From Bradyrhizobium icense (lineage in GTDB: Bacteria; Pseudomonadota; Alphaproteobacteria; Rhizobiales; Xanthobacteraceae): a stretch of 64,000 bases of DNA. Position 1 is the first letter of the stretch; the number at the start of each line of letters is the position of its first letter. The notes beneath the pieces were generated by a model that made no database searches, was not told the DNA's origin, and worked only from the letters and a program-made list of their open reading frames with translations. Below, piece after piece: positions 28,878 to 36,665 of this stretch. The DNA lies in assembly GCF_001693385.1 (NCBI RefSeq), contig NZ_CP016428.1, forward strand, positions 3,596,001 to 3,660,000. Reading direction: 5' to 3'. Made by a program: the position numbers and the translations under genes.

Positions 28878-29060
28878 ATGCCGGCCGACATCGAGTTCGA
28901 TTTCCATATTGACATCGATCGACTGGTACGGGCGATGGATACGCCAGATGATGTTGGCACAGTCTTACGGGTCCATCTTGAGCTTGAACGCGTATTAGAT
29001 CACGTGATTGGCAAAATACTGCCAAAACCGGAGAAAGCTCAGTGGCGGTGGGGTGATTAG
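28878..29060 (+). CDS. Short protein resembling the N-terminal part of an MltR/DUF4145-type helical protein
   Basis: 60 aa, 10 bases after pccB. The segment DVGTVLRVHLELERVLDHVIGKILPKPE resembles the first long helix of MltR/DUF4145/HEPN-like proteins, compare ALTVEHELELLIKSRL in the complete homologue at 30.7-31.5 kb. The protein ends at a TAG just where the second helix should begin, so it is probably a truncated remnant, although it keeps an ATG. No continuation was found in the other frames. Confidence 0.5.
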   Translation: MPADIEFDFHIDIDRLVRAMDTPDDVGTVLRVHLELERVLDHVIGKILPKPEKAQWRWGD

Positions 29061-29138
29061 CGCAGCAACCCACCGGCCGAACCAACCGCGCGTTGAGAGT
29101 TTGGTACGTTACGCTGCGCTAACGAACAGTTCGAAAAC

Positions 29139-29726
29139 TCAGGACCGCGCCCCCTTTTCGAGAAATGGCCGCCAGGAGAGCGCTTCCCTCCTGGCTTCGC
29201 TAAAATCGCCATCCTCCAGAAGCCTGCCGACGCATCTGAGGTATTCGCAAAGGAATGACGCATCCGGCAACTGGTACACGTGCTCGTTCGGGACCCACAG
29301 TTCGAATTTCCTGGCTGAGCTCAATACAGACAGCAGTGCAGGCTTGAGATCAGGCACACTGTCCGGCCACCCTGACGACGCGGTCCGAGTCCTGATGCTC
29401 TCTGAAAGACTGCGAAACTTCCAGCCGAGGCTGCGCAGCTCGGAGGCTTTCTTCTCGTCCGACCTCCGGCTCAGCCATTCCAGCGAGACGCCGGCGACAA
29501 TTCCGGTCAGGAAGACCAGCGCGAGTTTGAACCAGGGCTGTTGGCCCAGCGCCAGGAAGTAACTGAAAACGGGCGTGGCCATCGCGTCACGAAAGGCCGC
29601 TGTGGCCATACCCTCAGGATCGGAGAAGATGTTTTCCTCCAACCATTTTTTGACGGCAGGCGCGATCAGCGGGACGAGCAGAACACCCCAAATCCCGAAC
29701 AGAAGCTTTTTGAGCCACCTGGACAT
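29139..29726 (-). CDS. Hypothetical two-TM membrane protein
   Basis: 195 aa. TM1 at about 5-25 (LLFGIWGVLLVPLIAPAV), TM2 at about 64-83 (WFKLALVFLTGIVAGVSLEWL), then a soluble alpha-helical domain of about 110 residues (ASELRSLGWKFRSLSESIRTRTASSGW, FELWVPNEHVYQLPDASFLCEYLRCVGRLLEDGDFSEARREAL). No family was recognised. It is isolated between gene remnants in an accessory patch. Confidence 0.6.
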   Translation of the reverse strand: MSRWLKKLLFGIWGVLLVPLIAPAVKKWLEENIFSDPEGMATAAFRDAMATPVFSYFLALGQQPWFKLALVFLTGIVAGVSLEWLSRRSDEKKASELRSLGWKFRSLSESIRTRTASSGWPDSVPDLKPALLSVLSSARKFELWVPNEHVYQLPDASFLCEYLRCVGRLLEDGDFSEARREALSWRPFLEKGARS

Positions 29727-29929
29727 AGGGCTCTATTGTCTAGCATGCCGGCGCAGCGATCCAGCCGAATTAGAGGCCAAATCATTCCAGCCACCGCCGG
29801 AAAACCCAAGTGCGGCTGCCGCCTGCCGCAGCGCATCTTGCCTCTCCTCCTGAACTCAACCCCCGGGCCAATAGTGCGTGGGGCGGGTTGGGCGGAGCCG
29901 TTACCCGCCGCCTACGTGACTGGCAGATT

Positions 29930-29956
29930 GGCGGATTACGCTAACGCTGATCCGCC
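29930..29956. repeat. Short palindromic repeat
   Basis: GGCGGAT ... ATCCGCC inverted repeat around TACGCTAACGCTG, followed by CTACG. It resembles the GGCGGATTACGCT...AGCG...ATCCGCCCTAC type of intergenic repeat seen in Bradyrhizobium genomes. It lies in the 262-bp gap before the VOC gene. Confidence 0.45.
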
Positions 29957-29988
29957 CTACGAGTTCTGACGAAGCTTACGAGCTCCGC

Positions 29989-30450
29989 CTACGCCGCCTT
30001 GTGCTGCTGCTTCATGAACTCCGTCGCGCGCTTCTTGAGTTCAGTCGGCGATACGTCCTCGATGTGGGTGCCGATGTGCCAGCTATTGCCGGCCGGGTCC
30101 TTCACGCCGCCGCTGCGGTCGCCATAAAATTGATCCGCGGGCTCCATCAACGATGTTGCGCCGGCCTTAAGCGCCTTCTGATAAACTGCGTCGACGTTGG
30201 GCACGTAGAGATACAGCATGGTGGATGTCGGTTGTGCACGCTCCGAGGAGTCGGAAATCATCACGATGGAATCTCCGATTTTGAACTCCGCATGCATGAC
30301 CTTGCCGTCGGGCCGCATCATCGGCTCGAATACTGGTTCGGCTCCGAAGGCCTCCTTCATGAAGCGAATGACCTTCTCCGCCCCATCGACGACGAGATAA
30401 GGCGTGACGGTGTGAAATCCCTTGGGAACCGGCTTTACCTGTGTTGCCAT
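29989..30450 (-). CDS. VOC-superfamily (PhnB/glyoxalase-like) protein
   Basis: 153 aa: GFHTVTPYLVVDGAEKVIRFMKEAFGAEPVF, HAEFKIGDSIVMISDSSERAQP, MLYLYVPNVDAVYQKALKAGATSLMEPADQFYGDRSGGVKDPAGNSWHIGTHIED. It shows the two beta-alpha-beta-beta-beta modules of PhnB-like VOC proteins. A metal site is possible (His in HAEF, Glu in PAD region) but the reaction is unknown. ATG 30450 follows GGAGACAG. Confidence 0.85.
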   Translation of the reverse strand: MATQVKPVPKGFHTVTPYLVVDGAEKVIRFMKEAFGAEPVFEPMMRPDGKVMHAEFKIGDSIVMISDSSERAQPTSTMLYLYVPNVDAVYQKALKAGATSLMEPADQFYGDRSGGVKDPAGNSWHIGTHIEDVSPTELKKRATEFMKQQHKAA

Positions 30451-30721
30451 GGCTGTCTCCTCTGGTTTGATGGATTTAAATCCATGCAGGACGGCCCAGC
30501 CCGCTTATTGTTTTGCCCGCGATGTTCGATCCAGTCTTTGAGCAAAGTGTGGCGGCTGCGGTCCGCGCACTCGTGGTCGCGTCAACGTGTTCCGCTGCCA
30601 AGTTCCCCTAACTGGCGAAGCTAGCTCGGCAAGGGGGATTATATACTTTGACCACAGGCCCCCAAAGGTAGTTCGGCAAGCGCGGACAGTGCTTCGGCAC
30701 TGGATGCTGGCGCGCCAGAGG

Positions 30722-31492
30722 TTATTTTTTCTGCCCCGGTTTGTAGGGGTTGTCAGCTTCGTCCCCAAATAGCCCTGCCCATAATCCAAGCGGAGTTGGA
30801 GTTGTGGGACTGGACGCCTTTTTTGAGTGCAGAAGTAGCGGAGTGGATTCTGGAAGCGCTAAATTCTTCAGACTGACGCTGGGCTTATTCAGCAAGCCGA
30901 GAATGCCCCCGAAATTCTGGTTCTTTGCGTTATGTCGCCTCATCCAAGCTTTGTGGGCTGCCGTTCGCGCGCCATGCCTCTTCTTGCTCATTATTCCAAC
31001 GGAATGGAGGCAGAGCGATATGTATTTCCATTGGGGGTCGAAGGAAGCGGTTGGAGCAAGTTTCCGCTTTTGGCCTCTTGGGAATGCCATTTTCGCCAAT
31101 TCATCTGCGATGATGGAATGATCGAAGCTAATCAGCCGCTTAGTATGAGCAAACCTGTTCCGAACATTCCGGATGATGTCCAGGTTGGCTCGGATTTGCT
31201 CATCTAAGAGGCCGAGATAATTCGCGAACTTTATCTTTCGGTCGAAAGAACCTAAGGGGCCTTCCTTGTCCGAGAGTATCGCCTCCCATTCTTTTTGCGA
31301 TATCTTGCGCAGGCGGGACTTGATCAACAATTCCAATTCATGCTCGACGGTTAACGCGCCAATGATGCCATATGAAATGGCAATGGGTGGTTTGAGCAAA
31401 GCGTCGAGCATGGCGCTTCGTTCTTCGAGGGAAAGTTCGCGTGTTAAGAGATCGCGTTTCTCTCTGGTTTTTTTGCCCCTGTTTCGCGACAT
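30722..31492 (-). CDS. MltR/HEPN-like helical protein with RNxxxH motif
   Basis: 256 aa. Residues about 18-135 match the MltR/DUF4145 all-helical fold (SLEERSAMLDALLKPPIAISYGIIGALTVEHELELLI; LGSFDRKIKFANYLGLLDEQIRANLDIIRNVRNRFAHT). R111-N-R-F-A-H116 fits the HEPN Rx4-6H (RNxxxH) catalytic signature, so RNase activity is possible but not shown. The C-terminal 110 residues are basic, then serine/threonine/proline-rich, unlike MltR. ATG 31492 follows GGAGA; a longer in-frame start at 31714 adds a hydrophobic, atypical N terminus. It lies in a lower-GC patch, divergent from the zinc-ribbon pair. Confidence 0.7.
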   Translation of the reverse strand: MSRNRGKKTREKRDLLTRELSLEERSAMLDALLKPPIAISYGIIGALTVEHELELLIKSRLRKISQKEWEAILSDKEGPLGSFDRKIKFANYLGLLDEQIRANLDIIRNVRNRFAHTKRLISFDHSIIADELAKMAFPRGQKRKLAPTASFDPQWKYISLCLHSVGIMSKKRHGARTAAHKAWMRRHNAKNQNFGGILGLLNKPSVSLKNLALPESTPLLLHSKKASSPTTPTPLGLWAGLFGDEADNPYKPGQKK

Positions 31493-31501
31493 GAGTTCTC
31501 C

Positions 31502-31600
31502 ATGAACAAAGAGAAAGATGACAAGTACGGCGAGAAAGAAGCCCAAGCCCGCTTTGAGGCAGCATTGCGCGGCGCGCTCAAGACGCCCCACGCGCCTTAA
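31502..31600 (+). CDS. Possible 32-aa charged small protein
   Basis: A short frame with ATG start: MNKEKDDKYGEKEAQARFEA then ALRGALKTPHAP. It resembles the many small rhizobial proteins of the form 'charged N terminus, ARRFEAALRGAL, TPPKP'. No clear ribosome binding site is visible, and its start lies only 9 bases from the divergent start at 31492, so it may not be expressed. Confidence 0.35.
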   Translation: MNKEKDDKYGEKEAQARFEAALRGALKTPHAP

Positions 31601-31725
31601 AAAAAGAAACGCGATGCGAAAACTAAACGCCGCCCGATAAAGAAAAAACCAAACACCGGGATTGATTGAGCTCCTCTGCCAGTGCTTTATCCCAGCCAAG
31701 CAGGGAGGGCACAATATGGCGGAAG

Positions 31726-32016
31726 ATGCAAAGGCGCCGGAAGAGCAAAAAACTGACCCAGAAGCAGCGCCAGTTCGTTGCAGATTGGGTGTTTTCTAAG
31801 GGCGGGACCCCGGCAAAGGGGTGTGCAGTCTGTGGCGCGGTAAAGTGGGTTGTCGGCGAGTACATTGTCGCTCCAGTGCGACTGCAGGGCGCGTCAGTGA
31901 TGCTGGGTGGCGGGTCGCTCTACCCTCTCGTTCCGTTGATCTGCGGAAATTGCGGAAATACTCAGTTTTTGAACGCAGTCATAATGGGCCTCAAGGAAGA
32001 TGGAGGCGAATCGTGA
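31726..32016 (+). CDS. Small zinc-ribbon protein
   Basis: 96 aa. Basic N terminus (MQRRRKSKKLTQKQRQFVADW), then two CxxC knuckles: Cys33/Cys36 (CAVC) and Cys73/Cys76 (CGNC), separated by a beta-rich segment ending LYPLVPLICGNCGNTQFLNAVIMGL. Similar short zinc-ribbon proteins with VVPL-C..CGxxxFFNA are known as conserved hypotheticals. ATG 31726 follows GGCGGAAG. Another ATG at 31716 opens a different short frame. The stop overlaps the next gene by 4 nt (GTGA), so the pair is coupled. Confidence 0.7.
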   Translation: MQRRRKSKKLTQKQRQFVADWVFSKGGTPAKGCAVCGAVKWVVGEYIVAPVRLQGASVMLGGGSLYPLVPLICGNCGNTQFLNAVIMGLKEDGGES

Positions 32017-32402
32017 CTGTAGAGGGGGGCATTTCAACTGCTGCGCCGCCAACCCATTTCGTCACACACGAAACGCAGGTTATTGACCACTGGATAAGCG
32101 ATGACCAACTAATGGCTCTTTCAAGGGGTGGGAAGGACAAGTCATTCGATGTTGCGCTCGCCGCAAGCGGTGCCTCGTTGGGTTTTCTGCAGAACTTCAT
32201 CACTATCGTTTCAGAGGTCTCCGCAAGCAAAGCGTTAGCTGCCGCTCAGCTCAGTGGCGCTTTTGCATTCGCTATTGCCGTTACAATAGCCGGTTTTTCC
32301 TTTTGGTCCCACTTCTCAACAAAAGCTAACGTTGATGATCTCGTTAACAAGATCAAGTCTCGCACCCATGCGAGGGTACCTAGCCCAGCGACAGAGGGAT
32401 AG
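32013..32402 (+). CDS. Two-TM membrane protein coupled to the zinc-ribbon gene
   Basis: 129 aa, GTG start with GGAGG 6 bases upstream. The N-terminal 40 residues are soluble (HFVTHETQVIDHWISDDQLMALSRGG). Two hydrophobic helices at about 46-66 and 80-100 (VALAASGASLGFLQNFITIV; LSGAFAFAIAVTIAGFSFW) form a hairpin with a cytosolic or periplasmic basic tail. No family was recognised. The 4-nt overlap with the zinc-ribbon gene indicates a functional pair. Base composition is lower GC than the flanking core genes. Confidence 0.7.
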   Translation: MTVEGGISTAAPPTHFVTHETQVIDHWISDDQLMALSRGGKDKSFDVALAASGASLGFLQNFITIVSEVSASKALAAAQLSGAFAFAIAVTIAGFSFWSHFSTKANVDDLVNKIKSRTHARVPSPATEG

Positions 32403-32440
32403 CTGGCTGTTTTGTCTGCCGCCTACGAAACGGCTATCGT

Positions 32441-32650
32441 TCACTCCTCTTCGTCCCTTATGCGCTGCTCGCCCTCGCGCAGCCGCTGGGCGATTGCCTT
32501 TCGCCTTGGGATCAGCGCGGCTTCGTCGGCGAGCCGTTGCGCAAGGTCGGAGTGATATTGCTGTACGACGTCGAGGACCGCTTCCTTGGCGAGTCTTCGG
32601 TGGTACTCGGCCAGGAATTTGTGCAAGTCAGCAAGCTGTTCGTCATCCAT
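32441..32650 (-). CDS. Hypothetical charged helical protein
   Basis: 69 aa, predicted fully helical: MDDEQLADLHKFLAEYHRRL, then AKEAVLDVVQQYHSDLAQRLADEAALIPRR and REGEQRIRDEEE. No family was recognised and the ribosome binding site is weak. The composition is consistent with a real small protein. The 240 bases downstream to 32890 show no gene. Confidence 0.5.
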   Translation of the reverse strand: MDDEQLADLHKFLAEYHRRLAKEAVLDVVQQYHSDLAQRLADEAALIPRRKAIAQRLREGEQRIRDEEE

Positions 32651-32890
32651 TTCTATCGCGCCTCAGCCGCGATATCGGAGTATACAGCAACCCGTTGATC
32701 CCGCACAGCTTGCACCATCCCAATCTCGGTGGGGGTCACCACCCGGCCGGGCAAAGTGGCGGCCGCGGCACGCTGAAGTCGGCACCCGGCTGTCCTTTAA
32801 CTGTTTGTTAACCATGATCCCCCTAACTTAGGGGGACTATCCGGTCATCATCAGACGATTCCAGCGCGGTTCGTTCGAGGAGAACAGCCG

Positions 32891-33397
32891 ATGTCCGTTG
32901 AGATTCTGACCTACGCAGCCCTGGGCGCGCGCCTGAACATCTCGGCCGCGGCCGCCCGCTCGCTCGCCAGGCGGCTCCGATTGCCGCGTTCGCTTTCCGA
33001 TGATGGGAAAGCCCTGGTGAGCGTCGATCTCGCCGAAGTCAGGCATACGCCACACCCACCGGGCGGTCACCGGGCGGGCGAGGCCGCTCAGTTGAGGGCA
33101 GTCATCGCGACGCTGCAGGCCGAGGTCGCGCGGCTGGAGGCCAGGGCCGCCGGTCACCGCGCGGACTTCGAGCACGAACGCGAGCGCGCCGATCGCCTGA
33201 TCGCTGAGCTGCTACAGGCGACGGCCGAGACCAAAGCCGCCGGGGAGGCAACGGCGCGGCTCGAGGGGGAGGTGGCAGCTCTGCGGACCGCTCTCCGAAC
33301 TAGCAGTTCGAACGAGAATCACGGACATTCTGCACGCCGGGTGGGGCATCTGGCTGCGAGCTTGGTGGAAGCAGACCGCAAGGCTGCTCGTGGGTAA
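32891..33397 (+). CDS. HTH plus coiled-coil DNA-binding protein
   Basis: 168 aa. Residues 5-52 form a probable helix-turn-helix ([44 protein letters not shown]). Residues about 62-140 form a long heptad-rich coiled coil (LRAVIATLQAEVARLEARAAGHRADFEHERERADRLIAELLQATAETKAAG). The layout is like KfrA-type plasmid proteins and other filament-forming DNA-binding proteins. GAGGAG is the ribosome binding site. It ends 48 bases before a second ftsZ, so the two are probably cotranscribed. Confidence 0.72.
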   Translation: MSVEILTYAALGARLNISAAAARSLARRLRLPRSLSDDGKALVSVDLAEVRHTPHPPGGHRAGEAAQLRAVIATLQAEVARLEARAAGHRADFEHERERADRLIAELLQATAETKAAGEATARLEGEVAALRTALRTSSSNENHGHSARRVGHLAASLVEADRKAARG

Positions 33398-33445
33398 CAA
33401 ATCTCTTCCTATTCCGCGGTTTGGCGGAGCAACCGTGGGGCAAAA

Positions 33446-34690
33446 ATGGGTGGCACTGATATTCGCGAGTTGAGGGCGCGCATTATCGTGTTCGGGGTGG
33501 GCGGTGCCGGCGGCAATGCCGTCAACAACATGATCGACGCGGGGCTTGAAGGCGTCGAGTTCATCGTCGCCAATACCGACGCCCAGGCGCTCACCAGTTC
33601 GAAAGCCAGGCGCGTCATCCAGATGGGCACGCAGGTGACCGGAGGCCTTGGCGCCGGCGCGCAGCCCGACGTGGGGCGTGCCGCAGCGGAAGAGACGACC
33701 GACGAGATCCGCGACCATCTGACCGGCGCGCATATGGTGTTCATCACCGCCGGCATGGGCGGCGGCACCGGCACGGGGGCCGCGCCCGTCATCGCCAGGA
33801 TTGCGCGCGAGCTCGGCATTCTCACCATCGGCGTCGTCACCAAGCCGTTCCAGTTCGAAGGCCAGCGCCGCATGCGCTATGCCGAAGCCGGCATTGCGGA
33901 ACTGTTGAAGGCGGTCGACACGCTCCTGATCATCCCGAACCAGAACCTGTTCCGGGTGGCCAACGAGAAGACCTCCTTTGCCGATGCGTTCGCGATCGCC
34001 GATCAGGTGCTCTATTCGGGCGTGGCCTGCATCAGCGACCTCATCGTCAAGGAAGGCCTGATCAATCTCGATTTTGCCGACGTTCTCTCGGTGATGCGCG
34101 AGAAGGGCAAGGCCATGATGGGCAGGGGCGAGGCTTCCGGCCAGAAGCGCGTGCTGAACGCTGCGGTAGCTGCGATTTCCAACCCGTTGATCGAGAATCC
34201 CTCGATCAAGCGCGCCAGCGGCCTCATCGTTTCCATCACCGGCGGCCGCGACCTGACGCTGTTCGAGGTCGACGAAGCCGCCACCCGCATTCGCGACGAG
34301 GCCGATCCGGACGCCAACATCATCGTCGGCGCGACCTTCGATGCCAGCCTCGAAGGCATCGTCCGCGTCTCGGTGGTAGCGACCGGCATCGATAATCTCG
34401 ACGTGGCAGGCCAGACGCAAGCCGCGGAAGGCCTGCTCACGGACCTCGCCGGCAGGCTGAGCAACGACCGGCGCCGCATCGCCGAGCGCAGCGTACCGCC
34501 GCCGCAATTCGCCAGTCCGCCTTCGCTGATTCCGGCACGCCACCTCGAAGGACGGCCGCCGATCGTCGAACAGGCACGGCACGTGGCGCCGCAGCGCCTC
34601 GATCCGTACGGCCGCGCCTCACCCGCGCGCAACCCGATCGAGGAACAGGTTCTGGATATCCCGGCATTTCTGGGCGGCAAGGGCAACTGA
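33446..34690 (+). CDS. ftsZ: FtsZ paralogue
   Basis: 414 aa tubulin-like GTPase. Tubulin signature GGGTGTG is at 105-111, and the T7 synergy loop NLDFADV at 207-213 has both aspartates needed for GTP hydrolysis, so it should polymerise. A 60-residue variable linker ends in a conserved C-terminal peptide [13 protein letters not shown] that normally docks FtsA/ZipA-type partners. It lacks the long Q/P-rich linker of the main rhizobial FtsZ and lies outside any division/cell-wall cluster, so it is a second copy. Its upstream neighbour is an HTH/coiled-coil gene. Confidence 0.92.
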   Translation: MGGTDIRELRARIIVFGVGGAGGNAVNNMIDAGLEGVEFIVANTDAQALTSSKARRVIQMGTQVTGGLGAGAQPDVGRAAAEETTDEIRDHLTGAHMVFITAGMGGGTGTGAAPVIARIARELGILTIGVVTKPFQFEGQRRMRYAEAGIAELLKAVDTLLIIPNQNLFRVANEKTSFADAFAIADQVLYSGVACISDLIVKEGLINLDFADVLSVMREKGKAMMGRGEASGQKRVLNAAVAAISNPLIENPSIKRASGLIVSITGGRDLTLFEVDEAATRIRDEADPDANIIVGATFDASLEGIVRVSVVATGIDNLDVAGQTQAAEGLLTDLAGRLSNDRRRIAERSVPPPQFASPPSLIPARHLEGRPPIVEQARHVAPQRLDPYGRASPARNPIEEQVLDIPAFLGGKGN

Positions 34691-34911
34691 CTGGCGTAAG
34701 CGCCAACCCGCTTCAAGGTGGGCAGACCGCCGCACCGCGACTTCAACAGGTCCGTCGTCGAGGCCCCCAAGGCGATGGCTGAAGGGTTTTGCCTAGAATC
34801 GGTCCCACACTTTCCATTCTCCAGCCTTGCTTTGGTCAAAACGGCGGGAGGAAGTGTCCAGAATTCGACGACCGTCGATTCAGGTGATCGCAAACCGGGC
34901 AGGAGGCGCTC

Positions 34912-35727
34912 ATGGATACCGCGGTAAATACCAGGCAAACCGATCCACGCGATGGCAATCCGGGACTGTCCACGCAAGACGTCGAGCTGGTCGCGCGCGC
35001 CGATGAACGGCTGGCGCATGCTTATGAAAAGATCGCTCGCGCGGATGAACAGCTCGCGCTCGTCAATGAACAGATTTCCAGGCTGGAGAAGAAGCCCGTA
35101 AACGGGGTTCGTCGGCCATCACGCGGCAGGCCGGCGCTGCGCGGCTTTATCGGCCTGCTGTTGACAGCGGGTATTTGCCTCGCTGCTTTCGCTTCGCAAT
35201 CCTATGGCGAGGCGGCGAGGCTGATGATCGCTCCGTGGGTACCGCAACTGGCTCCGGCTTCCTCGTTGCCATCGGAAACACCCAAGCTCGCCGCCCAGCA
35301 GAGCGAGCCTGCCGTTCAGGTGGCTGCGGCGGATGCAGCGGTTTCGCAATTGCCGGCTCAGACTGTAGCGCAAGATGCGGCAGCCGCCCCGATCCCTCCC
35401 GAGGTGACACAGTTGCTCGAAACGATGGCGCGCGATCTTGCCAACATGCAGCAGGAGATCGAACAGCTCAAGGCTGGCCAGGAAGGATTGGTCCGCGAAA
35501 ATGCCAGCACCGCCGAGCAGCTCAAGGCAAACCAGGAGCAAATGGCGCGCTTGATCGCCACCGCCGCAGCGCAGAAGCCGCGGCCCGGAACATCTGCGGC
35601 GACATCACCTAATCCGCCAGCGCCGCTCGCCGCTGCGCCTTCGCGTAAGCCCGCGCCGACGCTTCCACCGACACAAGCCAGAGCGCAAGCGCGAGCGCCA
35701 ATGCAGTTGCAGTCCGGACAACAATAA
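34912..35727 (+). CDS. Membrane-anchored coiled-coil protein
   Basis: 271 aa. A cytoplasmic N-terminal coiled coil (ELVARADERLAHAYEKIARADEQLALVNEQISRLEKK), one TM helix at about 78-96 (LRGFIGLLLTAGICLAAFAS), an alanine/proline-rich periplasmic spacer, a second coiled coil (LLETMARDLANMQQEIEQLKAGQEGL to NQEQMARLIA) and a basic proline-rich end. Similar proteins are frequent in Bradyrhizobium and lack an assigned function. AGGAGG precedes ATG 34912. The 221-bp gap from ftsZ holds no gene. Confidence 0.72.
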   Translation: MDTAVNTRQTDPRDGNPGLSTQDVELVARADERLAHAYEKIARADEQLALVNEQISRLEKKPVNGVRRPSRGRPALRGFIGLLLTAGICLAAFASQSYGEAARLMIAPWVPQLAPASSLPSETPKLAAQQSEPAVQVAAADAAVSQLPAQTVAQDAAAAPIPPEVTQLLETMARDLANMQQEIEQLKAGQEGLVRENASTAEQLKANQEQMARLIATAAAQKPRPGTSAATSPNPPAPLAAAPSRKPAPTLPPTQARAQARAPMQLQSGQQ

Positions 35728-35883
35728 CTTTCGGCGTTGGCAGAAGGCTTGTCTTTGCCGGGAGAGGGGCAACCCGACAGTGGGAAGTCGGGCGGAGTGT
35801 GTTCACTCTGCCCAAGGAACGACTTGTTCCACCAGGGCTTCGATCCTAGATAGCGGACGGTGCCTTCGATTTTGGATGGCCGC

Positions 35884-36621
35884 ATGATCATGAAGATCCT
35901 GCTGCTGCTCGTTCTGTCCATGGTTGTCGTCGCGCGGGAGGCGACAGCACAGGAACCACAATGCGACCGCGAACGCGCCGCCATGGTGGAAACCATCCGG
36001 ACCTACGCCCGCTCCGACGCCAGTGTTTTGGGGCGGCAGGGCCCGTCGGAGAGAGTCCTTGAGGCCATCGGGCGAACGAAACGCCATCTGTTCATCCCCG
36101 AGCGGTCTTGCTCCATCGCCTATGCGAACAAGCCGGTTTCGATCGGCCACGGCCAGACCATATCGCAACCGTTCATCGTGGCCTTGATGACGGAGTTGGC
36201 AGAGGTCGCGCCCGATCATGTCGTGCTCGAGGTCGGTACGGGCTCGGGCTATCAGGCCGCCATCCTTGCGCATCTGGCGCGGAAGGTCTGTACCATCGAG
36301 ATCATCCCGTCATTGGCCGAGACCGCCACGAAAACACTGCGCGGCCTCGCGTATGAAAACGTGAGCGTCAGGCTGGGCGACGGCTATGCAGGCTGGCCCG
36401 AATGCGGTCCTTTCGACGCCATCGTCGTAACCGCGGCACTGGGCCAGGTACCGCCACCGCTGATCGAGCAGCTCAAGGTGGGTGGCAGGCTCGTCATGCC
36501 GGTGGGATCGGCCTACACCAGTCAGCAGCTCACGGTCGTTGAGAAAACCGCCCCTGACAAGACGACGTCGCGCGCCGTTGCCCTCGTGCGCTTTGTGCCC
36601 TTTACGCGTTCAAAAGAGTAA
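35884..36621 (+). CDS. Exported protein-L-isoaspartate O-methyltransferase-like protein
   Basis: 245 aa. Hydrophobic signal peptide MIMKILLLLVLSMVVV then AREATAQ (cleavage near 23). The PCMT fold follows, with SIGHGQTISQP at 86-96 and the SAM motif VLEVGTGSGYQAA at 114-126, both diagnostic of isoaspartyl methyltransferases that repair damaged proteins. A signal peptide on a SAM enzyme is odd: SAM is cytoplasmic. Start choices 35884 and 35890 both keep it; GTG 35860 would add eight residues. Confidence 0.82.
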   Translation: MIMKILLLLVLSMVVVAREATAQEPQCDRERAAMVETIRTYARSDASVLGRQGPSERVLEAIGRTKRHLFIPERSCSIAYANKPVSIGHGQTISQPFIVALMTELAEVAPDHVVLEVGTGSGYQAAILAHLARKVCTIEIIPSLAETATKTLRGLAYENVSVRLGDGYAGWPECGPFDAIVVTAALGQVPPPLIEQLKVGGRLVMPVGSAYTSQQLTVVEKTAPDKTTSRAVALVRFVPFTRSKE

Positions 36622-36665
36622 GAGCCGGTACGGTGGCTCAGATGGAAAATAGCAGGGAGGAGGCC

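Noticed and set aside
27290..28960. 556-aa open frame on the minus strand opposite pccB
   Set aside because: It is a GC-driven shadow of pccB: no family features, no ribosome binding site and His/Asp/Arg-rich nonsense composition.
33446..34690. TubZ plasmid segregation protein instead of FtsZ
   Set aside because: The protein carries the FtsZ C-terminal docking peptide and high similarity to bacterial FtsZ throughout, which TubZ lacks.
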